Shown here: positions 1-10,618 of the stretch, one piece after another
Position numbering within the stretch: the stretch's first letter is position 1
How the letters are laid out: each line of letters begins with the position of its first letter
Assembly: GCA_014529385.2 (NCBI GenBank)
Contig: CM043962.1
Coordinates: 47,301,098 to 47,365,097, forward strand
From: Adiantum capillus-veneris
Lineage: Eukaryota > Streptophyta > Polypodiopsida > Polypodiales > Pteridaceae
Length of the DNA stretch: 64,000 bases
Reading direction: 5' to 3'
The notes under the pieces: model-generated
Told to the model about the DNA's origin: nothing
Seen by the model: only the letters and a program-made list of their open reading frames with translations
The model's database searches: none
Program-made: the position numbers and the translations under genes

Positions 1-1080
1 CTAAAAATTGGCTTATGAATTTCCTTAGGCCTAGATAGGGCAACCCGTCAACCACACCCAACAAATAAATCATTAAAATGATTTTTTAGGCTAGGGGGGG
101 ACTAGTTTGTGTGAAACTGTCGTATATCTGCCCACCTGGGAATCCGATGTGTACTTGGTCTTCCCTCGTCCAAGGGTAAGAAAGCACACGAGACAACACA
201 GGATGCCTTGCAGGCTGCGTTGTTTGCAGATTTGACAAATGCACAGAAGACGAGTACCGTGACGTGTGCATTGAGGTACCTTACTAGCATTGGTACTATT
301 GGGCAATGCGGAGGATGCAAGCTTATAAGTCATTGCTATAGGATTAGGAGACTCTCAAGTTTAAAGTTAATGCCTGGCTACTTATACTTTTGTGCAAGTA
401 GATCCGACTCAAGTGAAGATGGTTCCTGACTTCATTGTAGAGGAGATAGAGTGCCGGACATAGATGAGTAGGAGGAGATTCTATGAGAGCTTCATAGAGA
501 GCTTGAGAGCGTGGATCGGCGGGTCACTCGATCACGAGCACGATCTTACAACATCCCTCTTCTCCAGGAGGTTGCAGATCGAGAGAGCACGACGGAAGAG
601 CATTCGGGGAGGCAAGTTGCATGTGCATAGTAGTCATGGTTGAGGGAATGAGGCAACGCATCTCATTCAGACGGAGGATGACCAAATTGAGCAAGAGGCA
701 GGTGCTTCAAGAGGTCCCATCTTTGTTGAGCCAGAGTTTGATGAGGAGGGCAATGTCTTGACAGAGGGAGACATGGCCTCCTCATCTTCAGAGTCTAGTG
801 TGGATGTTTGAGTATTCAGATTCTCATGTAGATAGTAGTAGTATGTACTTTGCAATTGCTTCTAGCATGCTTCCTAGTTTTGTTGACTCTTGAGTCAAGA
901 CTCGTGGCTTTTTGTGGATTATGGATCATTGGATATTCTTTTTTTTGTATGGAATCAAGATTCTATCATCTTGTATTTTGATGGGATTACGATTTATCAT
1001 CTATGTCATATCAGTACTTTTATGAGTTGTATTGCCTCTCGAGTCTCTTCTGTCGCATAGTGTGCAAATTCGCAAATCGT
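1..1080. other. Left flank of element B, unassigned
   Basis: No gene can be assigned with confidence. On the plus strand between about 430 and 811 there are short open stretches ending in an acidic, serine-rich tail (PEFDEEGNV, then a serine run and a stop near 809). Such tails occur at the C-terminus of plant hAT-type transposases, so this may be the end of a decayed one, but no hAT core motif is visible here. The last five bases, ATCGT (1076-1080), form the left target duplication of element B. Before B inserted, this flank joined the sequence after 15462. Confidence 0.3.
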
Positions 1081-1236
1081 TGTAAAGTGCAGCGGAAGTG
1101 AATGTTGATATTGCTCAAGATGAGTGCTCCGAACTATGCTCAAGGGTTCCTTTTACTTACGGAAGGAAGAGCCTTCCGTTCCTTTAGTGAGAGAGTGCAA
1201 TGATCACAACAAAGTGAATGCTACTATGAATGAAGG

Positions 1237-1305
<69 letters not shown>

Positions 1306-1905
1306 ATACGACACCAGACGGTTCTCAAACCCTCCTCCAAGGGCCCCACTCTCTATGGCAAGAGAGGTCTATGCTATAGATTGCACAATCTGGTACAATG
1401 GTCTAGATGCAATGAACTTGCCGACGATGTCGACGACAATGATGACGGTGACGAGGATGGGCTGAAAACTAAAAACGCTAGGGCTGAAATGCTGAAATCT
1501 GCAAAACGCTGACTTTTTGTTGATCTCTTACACTGTTGGTGAGGACGGCGATGGCGACGACGCGATGACGATGCACTAAAAACGCATATGCTGAAATCTG
1601 TGGACAGCGGGCTGAATCTGAAAACACTGGCCGACTCAACGGTACTGCGAGGATCTGCCGCGGATAGGTGAGATCTACGAGGCTAGGGGCTGAATCTGCT
1701 GTGGCTAAGGGCTCAAACTGAAAACGCTGAAGTGCTGGGAGTGATCTGACGCCATAATCCGCAAACTCTAGGCTAGGTCTGCAAACTGAAAAACGCCAGG
1801 CTGGATCTGCTATTAGTGAAAACTCTAGGCTGAATCTGTTGTGAAAACACTAGAGAACTGCATTCCAAAACGTTGTTTGTTCTGTTGGCTGGAAATGCTA
1901 GGGCC
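1081..1905 (-). repeat. Element B 3' LTR, distal segment
   Basis: This matches 14303-15080 of the right LTR. Shared landmarks are the start TGTAAAGTGCAGCGG, the GA tract, and a long stretch of degenerate copies of a unit like GCTGAATCTGAAAACGCTAGG (about 1460-1905). The segment ends in GGGCC, which is repeated at 8700-8704 as the target duplication of nested element A. The LTR resumes at 8705. Confidence 0.9.
1241..1302. repeat. (GA)n microsatellite in element B LTR
   Basis: About 62 bp of uninterrupted GA dinucleotide. The equivalent position in the partner LTR (14469-14482) has only about 14 bp, so the tract changed length after the element inserted. Confidence 0.97.
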
Positions 1906-2084
1906 TGTTGCTAAATTGGCTTTATCTTATAGAAAAATAATTCTAAATGAATTATTGGATTTATAAGTGAGAGGGTTTTCTCGCTTGGAACACCAATGAA
2001 AAATAATTCTAAATGAATTATTGGAATTTTAAGTGAGAGGGTTTTTCTCAGTGGAGACATCCGAGTACAGAGTATTCCTAGTGC

Positions 2085-2335
2085 GTCATTTAAAGTAACG
2101 ACGGGAACACTGAGAACGGGAATATCTGTAAGGCCACCAGGAACGGGTACTTTTGATGCGTCACATCGGATGGGTGACAGGGAGCATCGGAAAGAAGTAT
2201 CCGACCATCCAAGAACGGACATCTCTGATGCGTCATAGGATGGGTGACATAGAGCATCGTGAAGGAGATTGTACCGTAAGTCCGGTAGGAAAGGATTAGG
2301 TGATGGGTATTCTTGATGCGTCACAAGGTGGGTGA
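2085..2335 (+). promoter_or_regulatory. Repeated GATGCGTCA boxes in U3 of LTR A
   Basis: Four spaced copies of a motif built on TGATGCGTCA or GTGCGTCA, most followed by GGTGGGTGAC or GGATGGGTGAC, lie upstream of the TATA-like box. They recur in the 3' LTR (about 6830-7090) and are partly duplicated in the solo LTR (17580-17930). The core TGCGTCA resembles ACGT-less bZIP/AP-1-type sites. Enhancer function is inference; only the repetition and conservation are seen. Confidence 0.45.
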
Positions 2336-2710
2336 CGGGTGCATCAGAAAGGGAATATCCATAGTCGGGAGGAAATTCCGAATTGTGTTAGAATTGTGCA
2401 CAAGGAAAAAGCAAGCACTTGAATGAAGATGGATTTAGAGGAAACTTTGAGGAAAAACAAATGCTTTTTGAGAAAGCGGGATTGCCTTTCGTGAAAGCAG
2501 ATGCTTTCTCGCGAGGAAGTCTATGTCTGCATTGCAACTGTGCATGTGATTGCATCTAGGGATGCCTGGGAAGTGCTGTGAAAGCATTGTTTTTAACTTA
2601 TAAGGTTTTATTGAGTTTTTGGACAGATTCAGACCATTTTTAAAGGTGACCGACCGCCCACTTAATAAGTGGGCAGCCATCTGATAAATAAGGCAACAGA
2701 TCAGCCAGCG

Positions 2711-2713
<3 letters not shown>

Positions 2714-2786
<73 letters not shown>
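2714..2786. repeat. (TC)n microsatellite in LTR A
   Basis: About 73 bp of TC repeats. The same site in the 3' LTR (7464-7476) has only about 13 bp. Confidence 0.97.
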
Positions 2787-2790
<4 letters not shown>

Positions 2791-2889
2791 CTGGCAGAGC
2801 AGCGAAAAAAAAAACGAATTTTTTTTTTGAAAAAAAAAAAACGGCCGCGATCTCTACGCGAGCAGCTATTCGTGCCCGTGGCTAGGAGC

Positions 2890-2897
2890 TATAAAAG
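2890..2897 (+). promoter_or_regulatory. TATA-like box of LTR A
   Basis: TATAAAAG in the context GGAGCTATAAAAGCA is preserved at the matching position in the 3' LTR (7589-7596) and the solo LTR (18396-18403). It would place the start of the R region roughly 30 bp downstream, giving a U3 of about 1 kb. No transcript evidence is available from sequence alone. Confidence 0.6.
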
Positions 2898-3783
2898 CAT
2901 CACATGCCCTTACTCAGGGAGGAGGACCAATCTTTGCAAGGAGGAGATGCTGTTGCAAATTTCAGCCGTAAAGAAGACGTTGCAGGTGATGCCCATGGCT
3001 GCCCCAGGTGTACCAGATGTCGCCAAGACCCAGTGCGCGAGTTCCCTCGCGAAGAAGTGCATACAGAGCGTGTTTCCATCGCGACAAGCTGCTGTTTTTC
3101 TCTGTTTTCAGCCCATAAACGTCGTAGACGGGGCTGATTTACAAGAAGGAACCCGAGAACACACCTCTTTTGTGTGTAGGATTGGAAGAGAGGAATTTTC
3201 TATGTAGAGATCTCTTCCGGGGAATTGCTTTTCGAGAATGGAGTTGTGTTTCGAGCGTCGAGACTTTGAAGGTAACGATCTTCCTGTTATGATCTTTGAG
3301 TATTTGATTGCAAGTGTAATTCCTCTTCGTGAGGGAGTAGGAACAGAGGAAGGCATGAGCCTCTGTAGGAGAAAAGCGCTCTGAGGAACTAGAGCCAGAT
3401 CAGCCCAAGGGTTTCGTACCCGAGTTTGGGAAGTAGATCCACGGATCGGAGAGAGGTAGAGTCTCTCAAGTTGTGATCCGGAAGTTGGGATTCCCAAGTA
3501 AGGATTGCGTGTCCAGGAAAGCAGAGTTGTTCTGCGGGAAGAGGACTTTGGAAATAGAGTTCTAAAAGAGAGTTGCAGGGATGTCATGCCCTGAGTCTGG
3601 AAGGTGAGATCTAGAGGCGAGAACCTTGATTCTCGAGGAATTGGAATAAGGAATGGAAGTTCCTTGGAGTAGGGTTTTGCCCTAGGAATCGGAAGCCGAG
3701 GTTTCCAGGAACCATCAAGTCTTATTCTAGAACAAACGTGGTAATACGTTCGGTTCAAGTGCTTGTATAGACTTCTCCTCAGT

Positions 3784-3830
3784 AATAAAGATACTATTAC
3801 GGGGGGGGACCAACCCATCTTCTGGTCCCC
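3784..3830 (+). terminator. Polyadenylation signal and hairpin in LTR A
   Basis: AATAAA at 3784-3789 is followed by GGGGACCA (3805-3812) and its complement TGGTCCCC (3823-3830), which can form a short G/C hairpin. The arrangement recurs at 8482-8530 and 18800-18857 with one arm mismatch each. It probably marks the R-U5 3'-end formation region of the LTR transcript. Confidence 0.5.
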
Positions 3831-3966
3831 AGTACTGTGTCGATCTTCTCACTTTATCTCTCTCTCTCTATCTATTTCTCTCTATATCCTCTGGCTTCAA
3901 TATTAAGTGATAAATTTTATTTATCCGAGTATATTTTATATTGCTATGCGCTCCTCTTTGTGACAG

Positions 3967-3978
3967 TGGTATCAGAGC
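3967..3978 (+). other. Primer-binding site of element A (tRNA-iMet type)
   Basis: TGGTATCAGAGC lies one base after the LTR end CA. It is the standard plant complement to the 3' end of initiator tRNA-Met, used to prime minus-strand DNA synthesis. Confidence 0.93.
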
Positions 3979-4149
3979 TGGTCTCCTCTCTTTCTCTGTA
4001 AAGGAGGACGACTCTGGGAAGATACGGGAAGAAGCCATGACGAGCCAAGAGAGAAGTAAGCAGGCGGAAACCTAAGTCCTGCAGGAAAAGCTCGTAGAGT
4101 TGGGAATTTTTTTTTCTCTCTGCAAGAAGTCGACAGAAGACTTGGGATT

Positions 4150-4630
4150 CTTTGAGAAGGCGACAAGAGCATGATGCTCAAGAACCTAGAGAATCCAAGG
4201 AGCAGAATGCTCAAGATCCTTCAGAATCTAGAAAATATCCATGAACATCAAACCATAACCATAGCCAAGAAATCCCGTCATTTCGGGAAGGATATGAAGG
4301 TCTTTAGACCTAGGAACACTCCAGTCAAGTTTGATACTTTTGACGGAAGGGAAGATGTCCTGAAAGCTACTGCTTTCATTCGACAGTTTGAAGTTGCCTT
4401 TCCAAACGGCAATTTTTGAGAAACGTCGAAGGTGAGGTATTGTGACCAAACACCTCAAGGGGATTGCAAGTACTTGGTGGTATACCAAAGCTCTGCAAGG
4501 AACTTACAACAAGACTTGGATTCAATTCAAGGCTGAATTTTTCGATAAATTTTTTTCCTCTACACTTTGAGGAAGGCATCCAAGAAGATTGGGATGGGTT
4601 TGCCCAATAGGAACACGAGTGAGTCAAAGC
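4150..4630 (+). pseudogene. Gag remnant of element A
   Basis: Translating 4171-4419 gives a stretch with VKFDTFDGREDVLKA and FIRQFEVAFPNGNF, typical of the start of a gypsy gag capsid domain (target phrase F.G..D...A..F....E). After a stop near 4417 the similarity continues in other frames (the equivalents of KHLKG.A..WW and W..FKAEFF). The reading frame is broken by at least one stop and two frameshifts. No zinc knuckle follows. This fits a decayed gag ORF that once may have served packaging of a non-autonomous element. Confidence 0.65.
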
Positions 4631-6645
4631 AAGTAGTGGTTCACTCTTGCCAAGGTAGCTCCACTCTCGATCCTCTCTGAGGAAGGAAAGATGAAGAAAT
4701 TCAACAAAGGACTTTTGCCCGAATTTTGTAGACGCATCTGCAAAATACTTTGCAGCAGATGGTAGAGTCAACAATAAAAGATGAAAGTGTACACCTTAGT
4801 GTACATAGAATCCAATCCCCGTAGTGGGACTGGAATCATTGAACACAGAAAGTTTGGAGTAAGGAAATTCAATCTAACTCCTGAGTTCTTGAATAGAAGA
4901 CCCTCGAACTTTAAGTGAGAGGGCAGGTTTTCAATCAAAGTTACATCTTTGAGGAAATCATAAAGTGCATTGTGCTTGTTTGCTCTTTTGCACAAGATAT
5001 GGTTATGTCTAACCGGGACTACCACTCTCGAGTGTTTATGAGAGCAGGATCAAAGTGAAACATTGTTTTCTGAGATGAATTGGTTTGCTTAACTAGCCGG
5101 AAGGTCAACTATTGATCTGGTATCCGGTAATTCTTGAACAGATTACCTGCTACTGTGGGTAGGAAATTATGAAGGAACCATTTTGAGCTTTCAAGCAAAG
5201 AAAATCTTTCATGAAGCTTGAGTACTCTTTAAGCCCACACCCCCTACACGGTAAGGGAAGATATGGTAGTGCTTTTTGCACAAGTGAATGAACACTCTCT
5301 ATAGGAGGGAAGGAACAAGCGACGACTACGGCCTGTGCTTGAGGAATCCAAGGATTAAAATCCTAGATTATTTGATGAGCGGGTTTTGCTCTAAGATCGA
5401 GCCAAGTGATCATCAAGTTGAGCGTCTTCGCTCTAAGGATCTTACGAAGGGAAGGTAATTTCCCAGGTTCACCGAAACTTTAACACAGCTTAAGAATTAT
5501 GTACACTTTTGAGTACATGGATAACACACGAAGATGCAGACCTATGCCAAGGAACTGGACGAGAGTTTGTTATACTCTCTTGAGCGCCTTTTTGCACGCA
5601 AGAATATTCCGACACGAGAATCTCTATTTGAGATGTGTTTGGTAGAAGAAATTTGAGCTTCTCTACGGAGAAGAGGTTTTCCGATGGTCGTTGATCATTG
5701 AGTACGCTATGTGCTTTTACCATTACAGTAGCAACTTTTGGTTGCGGTATATGTTTCTCCATGAGCAGGTCAAGTAGCATTTACACGTTGCTGGAATAAA
5801 TTTGAACTATTTTGTTCGTAAGAATATAATTCGCCAACCGTTTCAAAATGGTAAGGATTACAAATGGGAGAATATCCCTGAGAATCAAAGAGGGTTCGCT
5901 CTATTGTGAACCGGGTTTGAACGTACGTTCAGAAAATGCTATGGCTAGAATCCTACCTGCTTGAGGTTTTGCAAATCGTCATTGATGCTCGCAAGGTGAA
6001 TCATTTTTTATGATTTTGTAAGGAAGAGACACTAATGGGCGTTGGGAAATCACTGCTGGTGGTAATAACTCGCAGGAGGAAACGATTGGAAGGAAGTGCT
6101 GTCATGCACAAGGAATCTTCGGATTGGAACCGTCCGCCTACGTTGAGCGACGGCCTGGAACAAGAACCTTCTTTAAGGTGATCGCAAATTGTGGAAGAAA
6201 GACATCGAACTTAATGCTCTCGACATGCCCTATGCGGGGGGACACAAGAGGTTTAATATCCTCAGGACTAATAGCGCAAGGTTATGCGCAAGGACATAGA
6301 CCTAGATTGATTTCTAGGAGGTTTATTCTTCTCGGAATTGAGAAGGTGGAATTGAGTTAACAGATTCTCGGATGAGGAAACTTCCAATCTGTTGGAAAGA
6401 CGCGAATGATGAGTTCTTACATGGCTCGTAACTTTAATGAAAGGTGAAGGATATCCTCGAGGTCCTAGAGGAAATACATGAACCGGTAAGGTAAGTATTG
6501 AATTATTGAATTTTTGTTTAATTAAATTTTTAAGTTCTCTTTTGAGAAAGGACTAGCTCAACTCACCATTGAGCAAGATTTGGAATCTTTCCGGTTTCTC
6601 CTCGGCAGTTTAGTTGGACCTCTACAGTTGAGGACAACTGTTTAT
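4631..6645. other. Element A internal non-coding region
   Basis: About 2 kb between the gag remnant and the purine tract. I see no protease, RT, RNase H or integrase motif in any frame, only short unrelated open stretches. The length and lack of pol support a non-autonomous element depending on enzymes supplied by another element. Confidence 0.6.
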
Positions 6646-6657
6646 AAGTGAGAGGGA
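6646..6657 (+). other. Polypurine tract of element A
   Basis: The purine-rich AAGTGAGAGGGA lies directly against the 3' LTR start TGTTGC. This is the expected place for the plus-strand primer. Confidence 0.75.
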
Positions 6658-8553
6658 TGTTGCTAAATTGGCTTTATCTTATAGAAAAATAATTCTAAAT
6701 GAATTATTGGATTTATAAGTGAGAGAATTTTCTCGCTTGGAACACCAATGAAAAATAATTCTAAATGAATTATTGGAATTTTAAGTGAGAGGGTTTTTCT
6801 CACTGGAGACATTCGAGTACAGAGTATTCCTAGTGCGTCATTTAAAGTAATGACGGGAACACTGAGAACGGGAATATCTGTAAGGCCACCAGGAACGGGT
6901 ACTTCTGATGCGTCACATCGGATGGGTGACAGGGAGCATCGGAAAGAAGTATCCGACCATCCAAGAACGGACATCTCTGATGCGTCATAGGATGGGTGAC
7001 ATAGAGCATCGTGAAGGAGATTGTACCGTAAGTCCGGTAGGAAAGGATTAGGTGATGGGTATTCTTGATGCGTCACAAGGTGGGTGACGGGTGCATCAGA
7101 AAGGGAATATCCATAGTCGGGAGGAAATTCCGAACTGTGTTAGAATTGTGCACAAGGAAAAAGCAAGCACTTGAATGAAGATGGATTTAGAGGAAACTTT
7201 GAGGAAAAACAAATGCTTTTCGAGAAAGCGTGATTGCCTTTCGGGAAAGCAAATGCTTTCTCGCGAGGAAGTCTATGTTTGCATTGCAACTGTGCATGTG
7301 ATTGCATCCAGGGACGCCTGGGAAGTGCTGTGAAAGCATTGTTTTTAACTTATAAGGTTTTATTGAGTTTTTGGACAGATTCAGACCATTTTTAAAGGTG
7401 ACCGACCGCCCACTTAATAAGTGGGCAGCCATCTGATAAATAAGGCAACAGATCAGCCAGCATTTTCTCTCTCTCTTTTTCTGGCAGAGCAGCGAAAAAA
7501 AAACGATTTTTTTTTTTTGAAAAAAAAAAACAAAAAAAAACGGCCCCGATCTCTACGCGAGCAGCTATTCGTGCCCGTGGCTAGGAGCTATAAAAGCATC
7601 ACATGCCCTTACTCAGGGAGGAGGACCAATCTTTGCAAAGAGAAGATGCTGTTGCAAATTTCAGCCGTAAAGAAGACGTTGCAGGTGATGCCCATGGCTG
7701 CCCCAGGTGTACCAGATGTCGCCAAGACCCAGTGCGCAAGTTCCCTCGCGAAGAAGTGCCTACGGAGCGTGTTTCCATCGTGACAAGCTGCTGTTTTTCT
7801 CTGTTTTCAGCCCATAAACGTCGTAGACGGGGCTGATTTACGAGAAGGAACCGGAGAACACACCTCTTTTGTGTGTAGGATTGGAAGAGAGGAATTTTCT
7901 ATGTAGAGATCTCTTCCGGGGAATTGCTTTTCGAGAATCGAGTTGCGTTTTGAGCGTCGAGACTTTGAAGGTAACGATCTTCATGTTATGATCTTTGAGT
8001 ATTTGATTGCAGGTGTAATTCCTCTTCGTGAGGGAGTAGGAACAGAGGAAGGCATGAGCCTCTGCAGGAGAAAAGCGCTCTGAGGAACTAGAGCCAGATC
8101 AGCCCAAGGGTTTCGTACCCGAGTTTGGGAAGTAGATCCACGGATCGGAGAGAGGTAGAGTCTCTCAAGTTGTGATCCGGAAGTTGGGATTCCGAAGTAA
8201 GGACTTCGTGTCCGGGAAAGCAGAGTTGTTCTGCGGGAAGAAGACTCTGGAAATAGAGTTCTAAAAGAGAGAGTTGCAGGGATGTCATGCCCCGAGTCTG
8301 GAAGGTGAGATCCAGAGGCGAGAACCTTGATTCTCGAGGAATTGGAACAAGGAACGGAAGTTCCTTGGAATAGCGTTTTGCCCTAGGAATCGGAAGCTGA
8401 GGCTTCTGGGAATCATCAAGTCTTATTCTAGAACGAACGTGGTAATACGTTCGGTTCAAGTGCTTGTATAGACTTCTCCTCAGTAATAAAGATACTATTA
8501 CGGGGGGGACTAGCCCATCTTCTGGTCCCCAGTACTGTGTCGATCTTCTCACT

Positions 8554-8609
<56 letters not shown>

Positions 8610-8699
8610 TTCTCTCTATATCCTCTGGCTTCAATATTAAGTGATAAATTTTATTTATCCGAGTATATTTTATATTGCTATGCGCTCCCGTTTGTGACA
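6658..8699 (+). repeat. Element A 3' LTR
   Basis: A 2042 bp direct repeat of 1906-3965 with the same termini, TATA-like box (7589-7596), AATAAA and hairpin. Microsatellites differ from the partner: TC is short at 7464-7476 but long at 8557-8607, the reverse of the 5' LTR. The right target duplication GGGCC follows at 8700-8704. Confidence 0.95.
8557..8607. repeat. (TC)n microsatellite in 3' LTR A
   Basis: About 51 bp of TC repeats; the partner LTR has only about 13 bp at 3857-3869. Confidence 0.95.
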
Positions 8700-8704
8700 G
8701 GGCC

Positions 8705-9004
8705 TCCTGCTGCGATTTAGCAAATTTGCCCTACTTACTTTTCCAATCACTTATTAATAAGTGAAAATTGTGTGTTTCGGGAAAAATGGTTCTATGCATT
8801 GTAAAATGCTCATGATGGGTACTGAATGTCATGCTGATGATCATGCTGTGTGCAACCAGAGGATATGCAACTACTTTAAGTGCTTGGACATGCACAGCCT
8901 GCGCACAGGCTCACAAAGGTGCCAGAACACTTCCTAAGCTGACCTGAATCCTAGACTTGAGATAGCTTGTCCACATGCACATAGGGTTAGATTTGCACGC
9001 GACA
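8705..9004 (-). repeat. Element B 3' LTR, proximal segment
   Basis: This continues the LTR interrupted at 1905 and matches 15180-15457 of the right LTR, ending GCGACA. Compared with the right LTR, about 95 bp next to the junction are missing, including the TATA-like box seen at 15166-15173. The complement of 9005-9021 is a purine-rich tract, the expected plus-strand primer of element B. Confidence 0.88.
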
Positions 9005-9400
9005 TTCCCTTCTTTTTAAAGTGATGTATTGGTATCGAGCTGCATGGCTTTTGTAGTCCGCCAACAACTCTGGGTAATCTCTGAAAAACTCTTCATCGAC
9101 CCACACTGCCTCGTGGGTTCCTCGATCCTTGAACTTCAAAAAGTATTGTCTGACATGCTTCTTTGAGCCATGGCGAAACCGATGTAACAATACTTGCTCC
9201 TGCTTCATGACTTCAGCTTCATCGATGATCTCTGGCTCTTCTTCTTCGGAAATGTCCTTCGGAGGTGTTCCTTGAAACGCTCTCAACCAAGAAAGATGGA
9301 AAACGTTGTGCATTGACCATGAGTTAGATAATTGCAGTTTCATCGAAACCTCATTGATCGTTTTAATGACACGAAATGGACCATACATTCTGAAAGACAA
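8987..9400 (-). pseudogene. Element B integrase C-terminus with chromodomain-like tail
   Basis: The translation begins with MYGPFRVIKTINEVSMKLQL, the C-terminal DNA-binding module of gypsy integrases (GPF.V). The phrase WSMHNVFHLSWLR follows, then an acidic linker. The final 50 residues, with KHVRQYFLKFKDRG and AVWVDEEFF, resemble the chromodomain-like end of chromoviruses, which may steer integration toward modified chromatin. The stop lies just inside the LTR. It is separated from the integrase core by stops, so the polyprotein is broken. Confidence 0.75.
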
Positions 9401-10440
9401 CTTAGGACACTTCTTTCCAACTTACTTAAGACGTTGCTTCATGATTCTTAAATAAACCGATTCCCCTTCCTTGATAGAAATATTCTGACGATGCTTGTTA
9501 GCCTGTCGTGAGTAAGACTCTTGAGCCTTGCTTAGCCGAAGCTTCACACTCTCAGAAATCTCATCCAAAGACCGACTTTCAGTATTGGCGTCAGGCATTT
9601 GAGTGATCGAGCGAGTCAAAAGTGATTGGAATGGACGGCCAAAAGCTATCTCATACGGAGTTCTCCCAATGGCAAAGGAATAAGAGTCATTGAAAATTGC
9701 TTGCACCAAAGGGAGATAGAGCTTCCAATGAGACTGTTGATTATGCACATATGACTTCAAAACATCAAAAGCAAACTAATTGTAAATTTTTATTTGACCA
9801 TTTGACTGTGGATGAAAAGCTGATGAAAAATTGAACTTAGTGTCAAAATTTTCAAAGAGTGCGGGCCAAAAATTGGATGTGAACTTAACATCCCTATGTG
9901 AAATGACTGATTTTGGTAAACCACAGAGGGGATACCAATGCTTTATGAACAACCGTGCTACATCTTGTGCGGTGACTGTGGCCTTACAATGAATCAACAT
10001 GCAAAATTTGCTGAAACGGTCGACAATTGTCAAACATTGAGTGTTCCTTGAATGCAAACTAGGTGGAAGGTTAGTGACAAAATCCATAGAAATATCGTGA
10101 AAAGATCAATCGGGAATAGGTAGCGGAAGCAAGAGGCCTTGTTGCTTACCCCGAGCAGCTTTAACCTTTTGACAAATGGTGCACTGTGTGACATAAGGAA
10201 ACACATCCTTTCACATCTTAGGCCAATAAAAGAATCTTTCTATTTTTTCCAAAGTGGTGTTCATTCCGCGTGCCTACCCGTGAGAGAGTTATGAGCATCG
10301 TGTAATATGGTTGTCTTGAGAGAGGGCAACACACATAGACGGTGAAGAAAATACAACAAACCTTCATGAATGTGATAGTTGCTAGGCCCTTGGGAAGCAA
10401 GAGTCTGCAACCATTGCTTACCAAACTCGGAATCTGCATA
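9401..10440 (-). pseudogene. Element B integrase core and zinc-binding domain
   Basis: Reading right to left: an HHCC-type zinc region around 10150-10330 (HDAHNSLTGRH, later CQK-like cysteines), then the catalytic core from 10087 (MDFVTNLPPS, IVDRFSKF). Next come the second aspartate region SHRDVKFTSNFWPALFENF and the third motif SSAFHPQSNGQIKIYN. In active gypsy integrases the last motif has GQTE; here the glutamate position reads lysine, so the catalytic triad is broken. Downstream (9422-9760) the YEIAFGRPFQSLL stretch is typical. Multiple frameshifts separate the parts. Confidence 0.8.
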
Positions 10441-10618
10441 CTGGTTCTTCATGCTGTCGAAAGACACGCCCTGAAGAGAAACTGTGGATCTTGATTCAAG
10501 AGCGAGGTCTGTCCTTTGTGACTTAATGCTTCTGCAACATGGTTAGCTTTACCAGGCACATACTCAATCAAACCTCCAAATTGCTCAAAAATTGTGACCA
10601 TTGTGCTTGGCGATCACT

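Larger units (their letters stand above)
1906..3965 (+). repeat. Element A 5' LTR
   Basis: A 2060 bp LTR, TG...CA. It carries repeated GATGCGTCA boxes near 2085-2335, a TC microsatellite, an A-rich tract, a TATA-like box TATAAAAG (2890-2897), and near the 3' end an AATAAA followed by a G-rich hairpin. The same order is found in the 3' LTR and in the solo LTR at 17336-19001. It differs from its partner mainly in microsatellite lengths and scattered substitutions. Confidence 0.95.
1906..8699 (+). mobile_element. LTR element A, long LTRs with gag remnant only
   Basis: An LTR retrotransposon of about 6.8 kb inserted in the left LTR of element B. It has two near-identical LTRs (1906-3965 and 6658-8699), both TGTTGC...GTGACA. 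The target duplication GGGCC is perfect (1901-1905 and 8700-8704). A primer-binding site TGGTATCAGAGC lies at 3967-3978 and a purine tract immediately before the 3' LTR. The internal region is only 2.7 kb. The one protein-like signal is a broken gag-like stretch near 4171-4620; no protease, RT or integrase was recognised. It is therefore most like a non-autonomous LARD or TR-GAG type element. Orientation follows from the primer-binding site. Confidence 0.93.

Noticed and set aside
1124-1465. Open frame with a long run of RE dipeptides
   Set aside because: The protein comes from translating a GA microsatellite inside LTR B. The same happens at 25563-26279, 25915-26247, 27977-28317 and 43242-43480.
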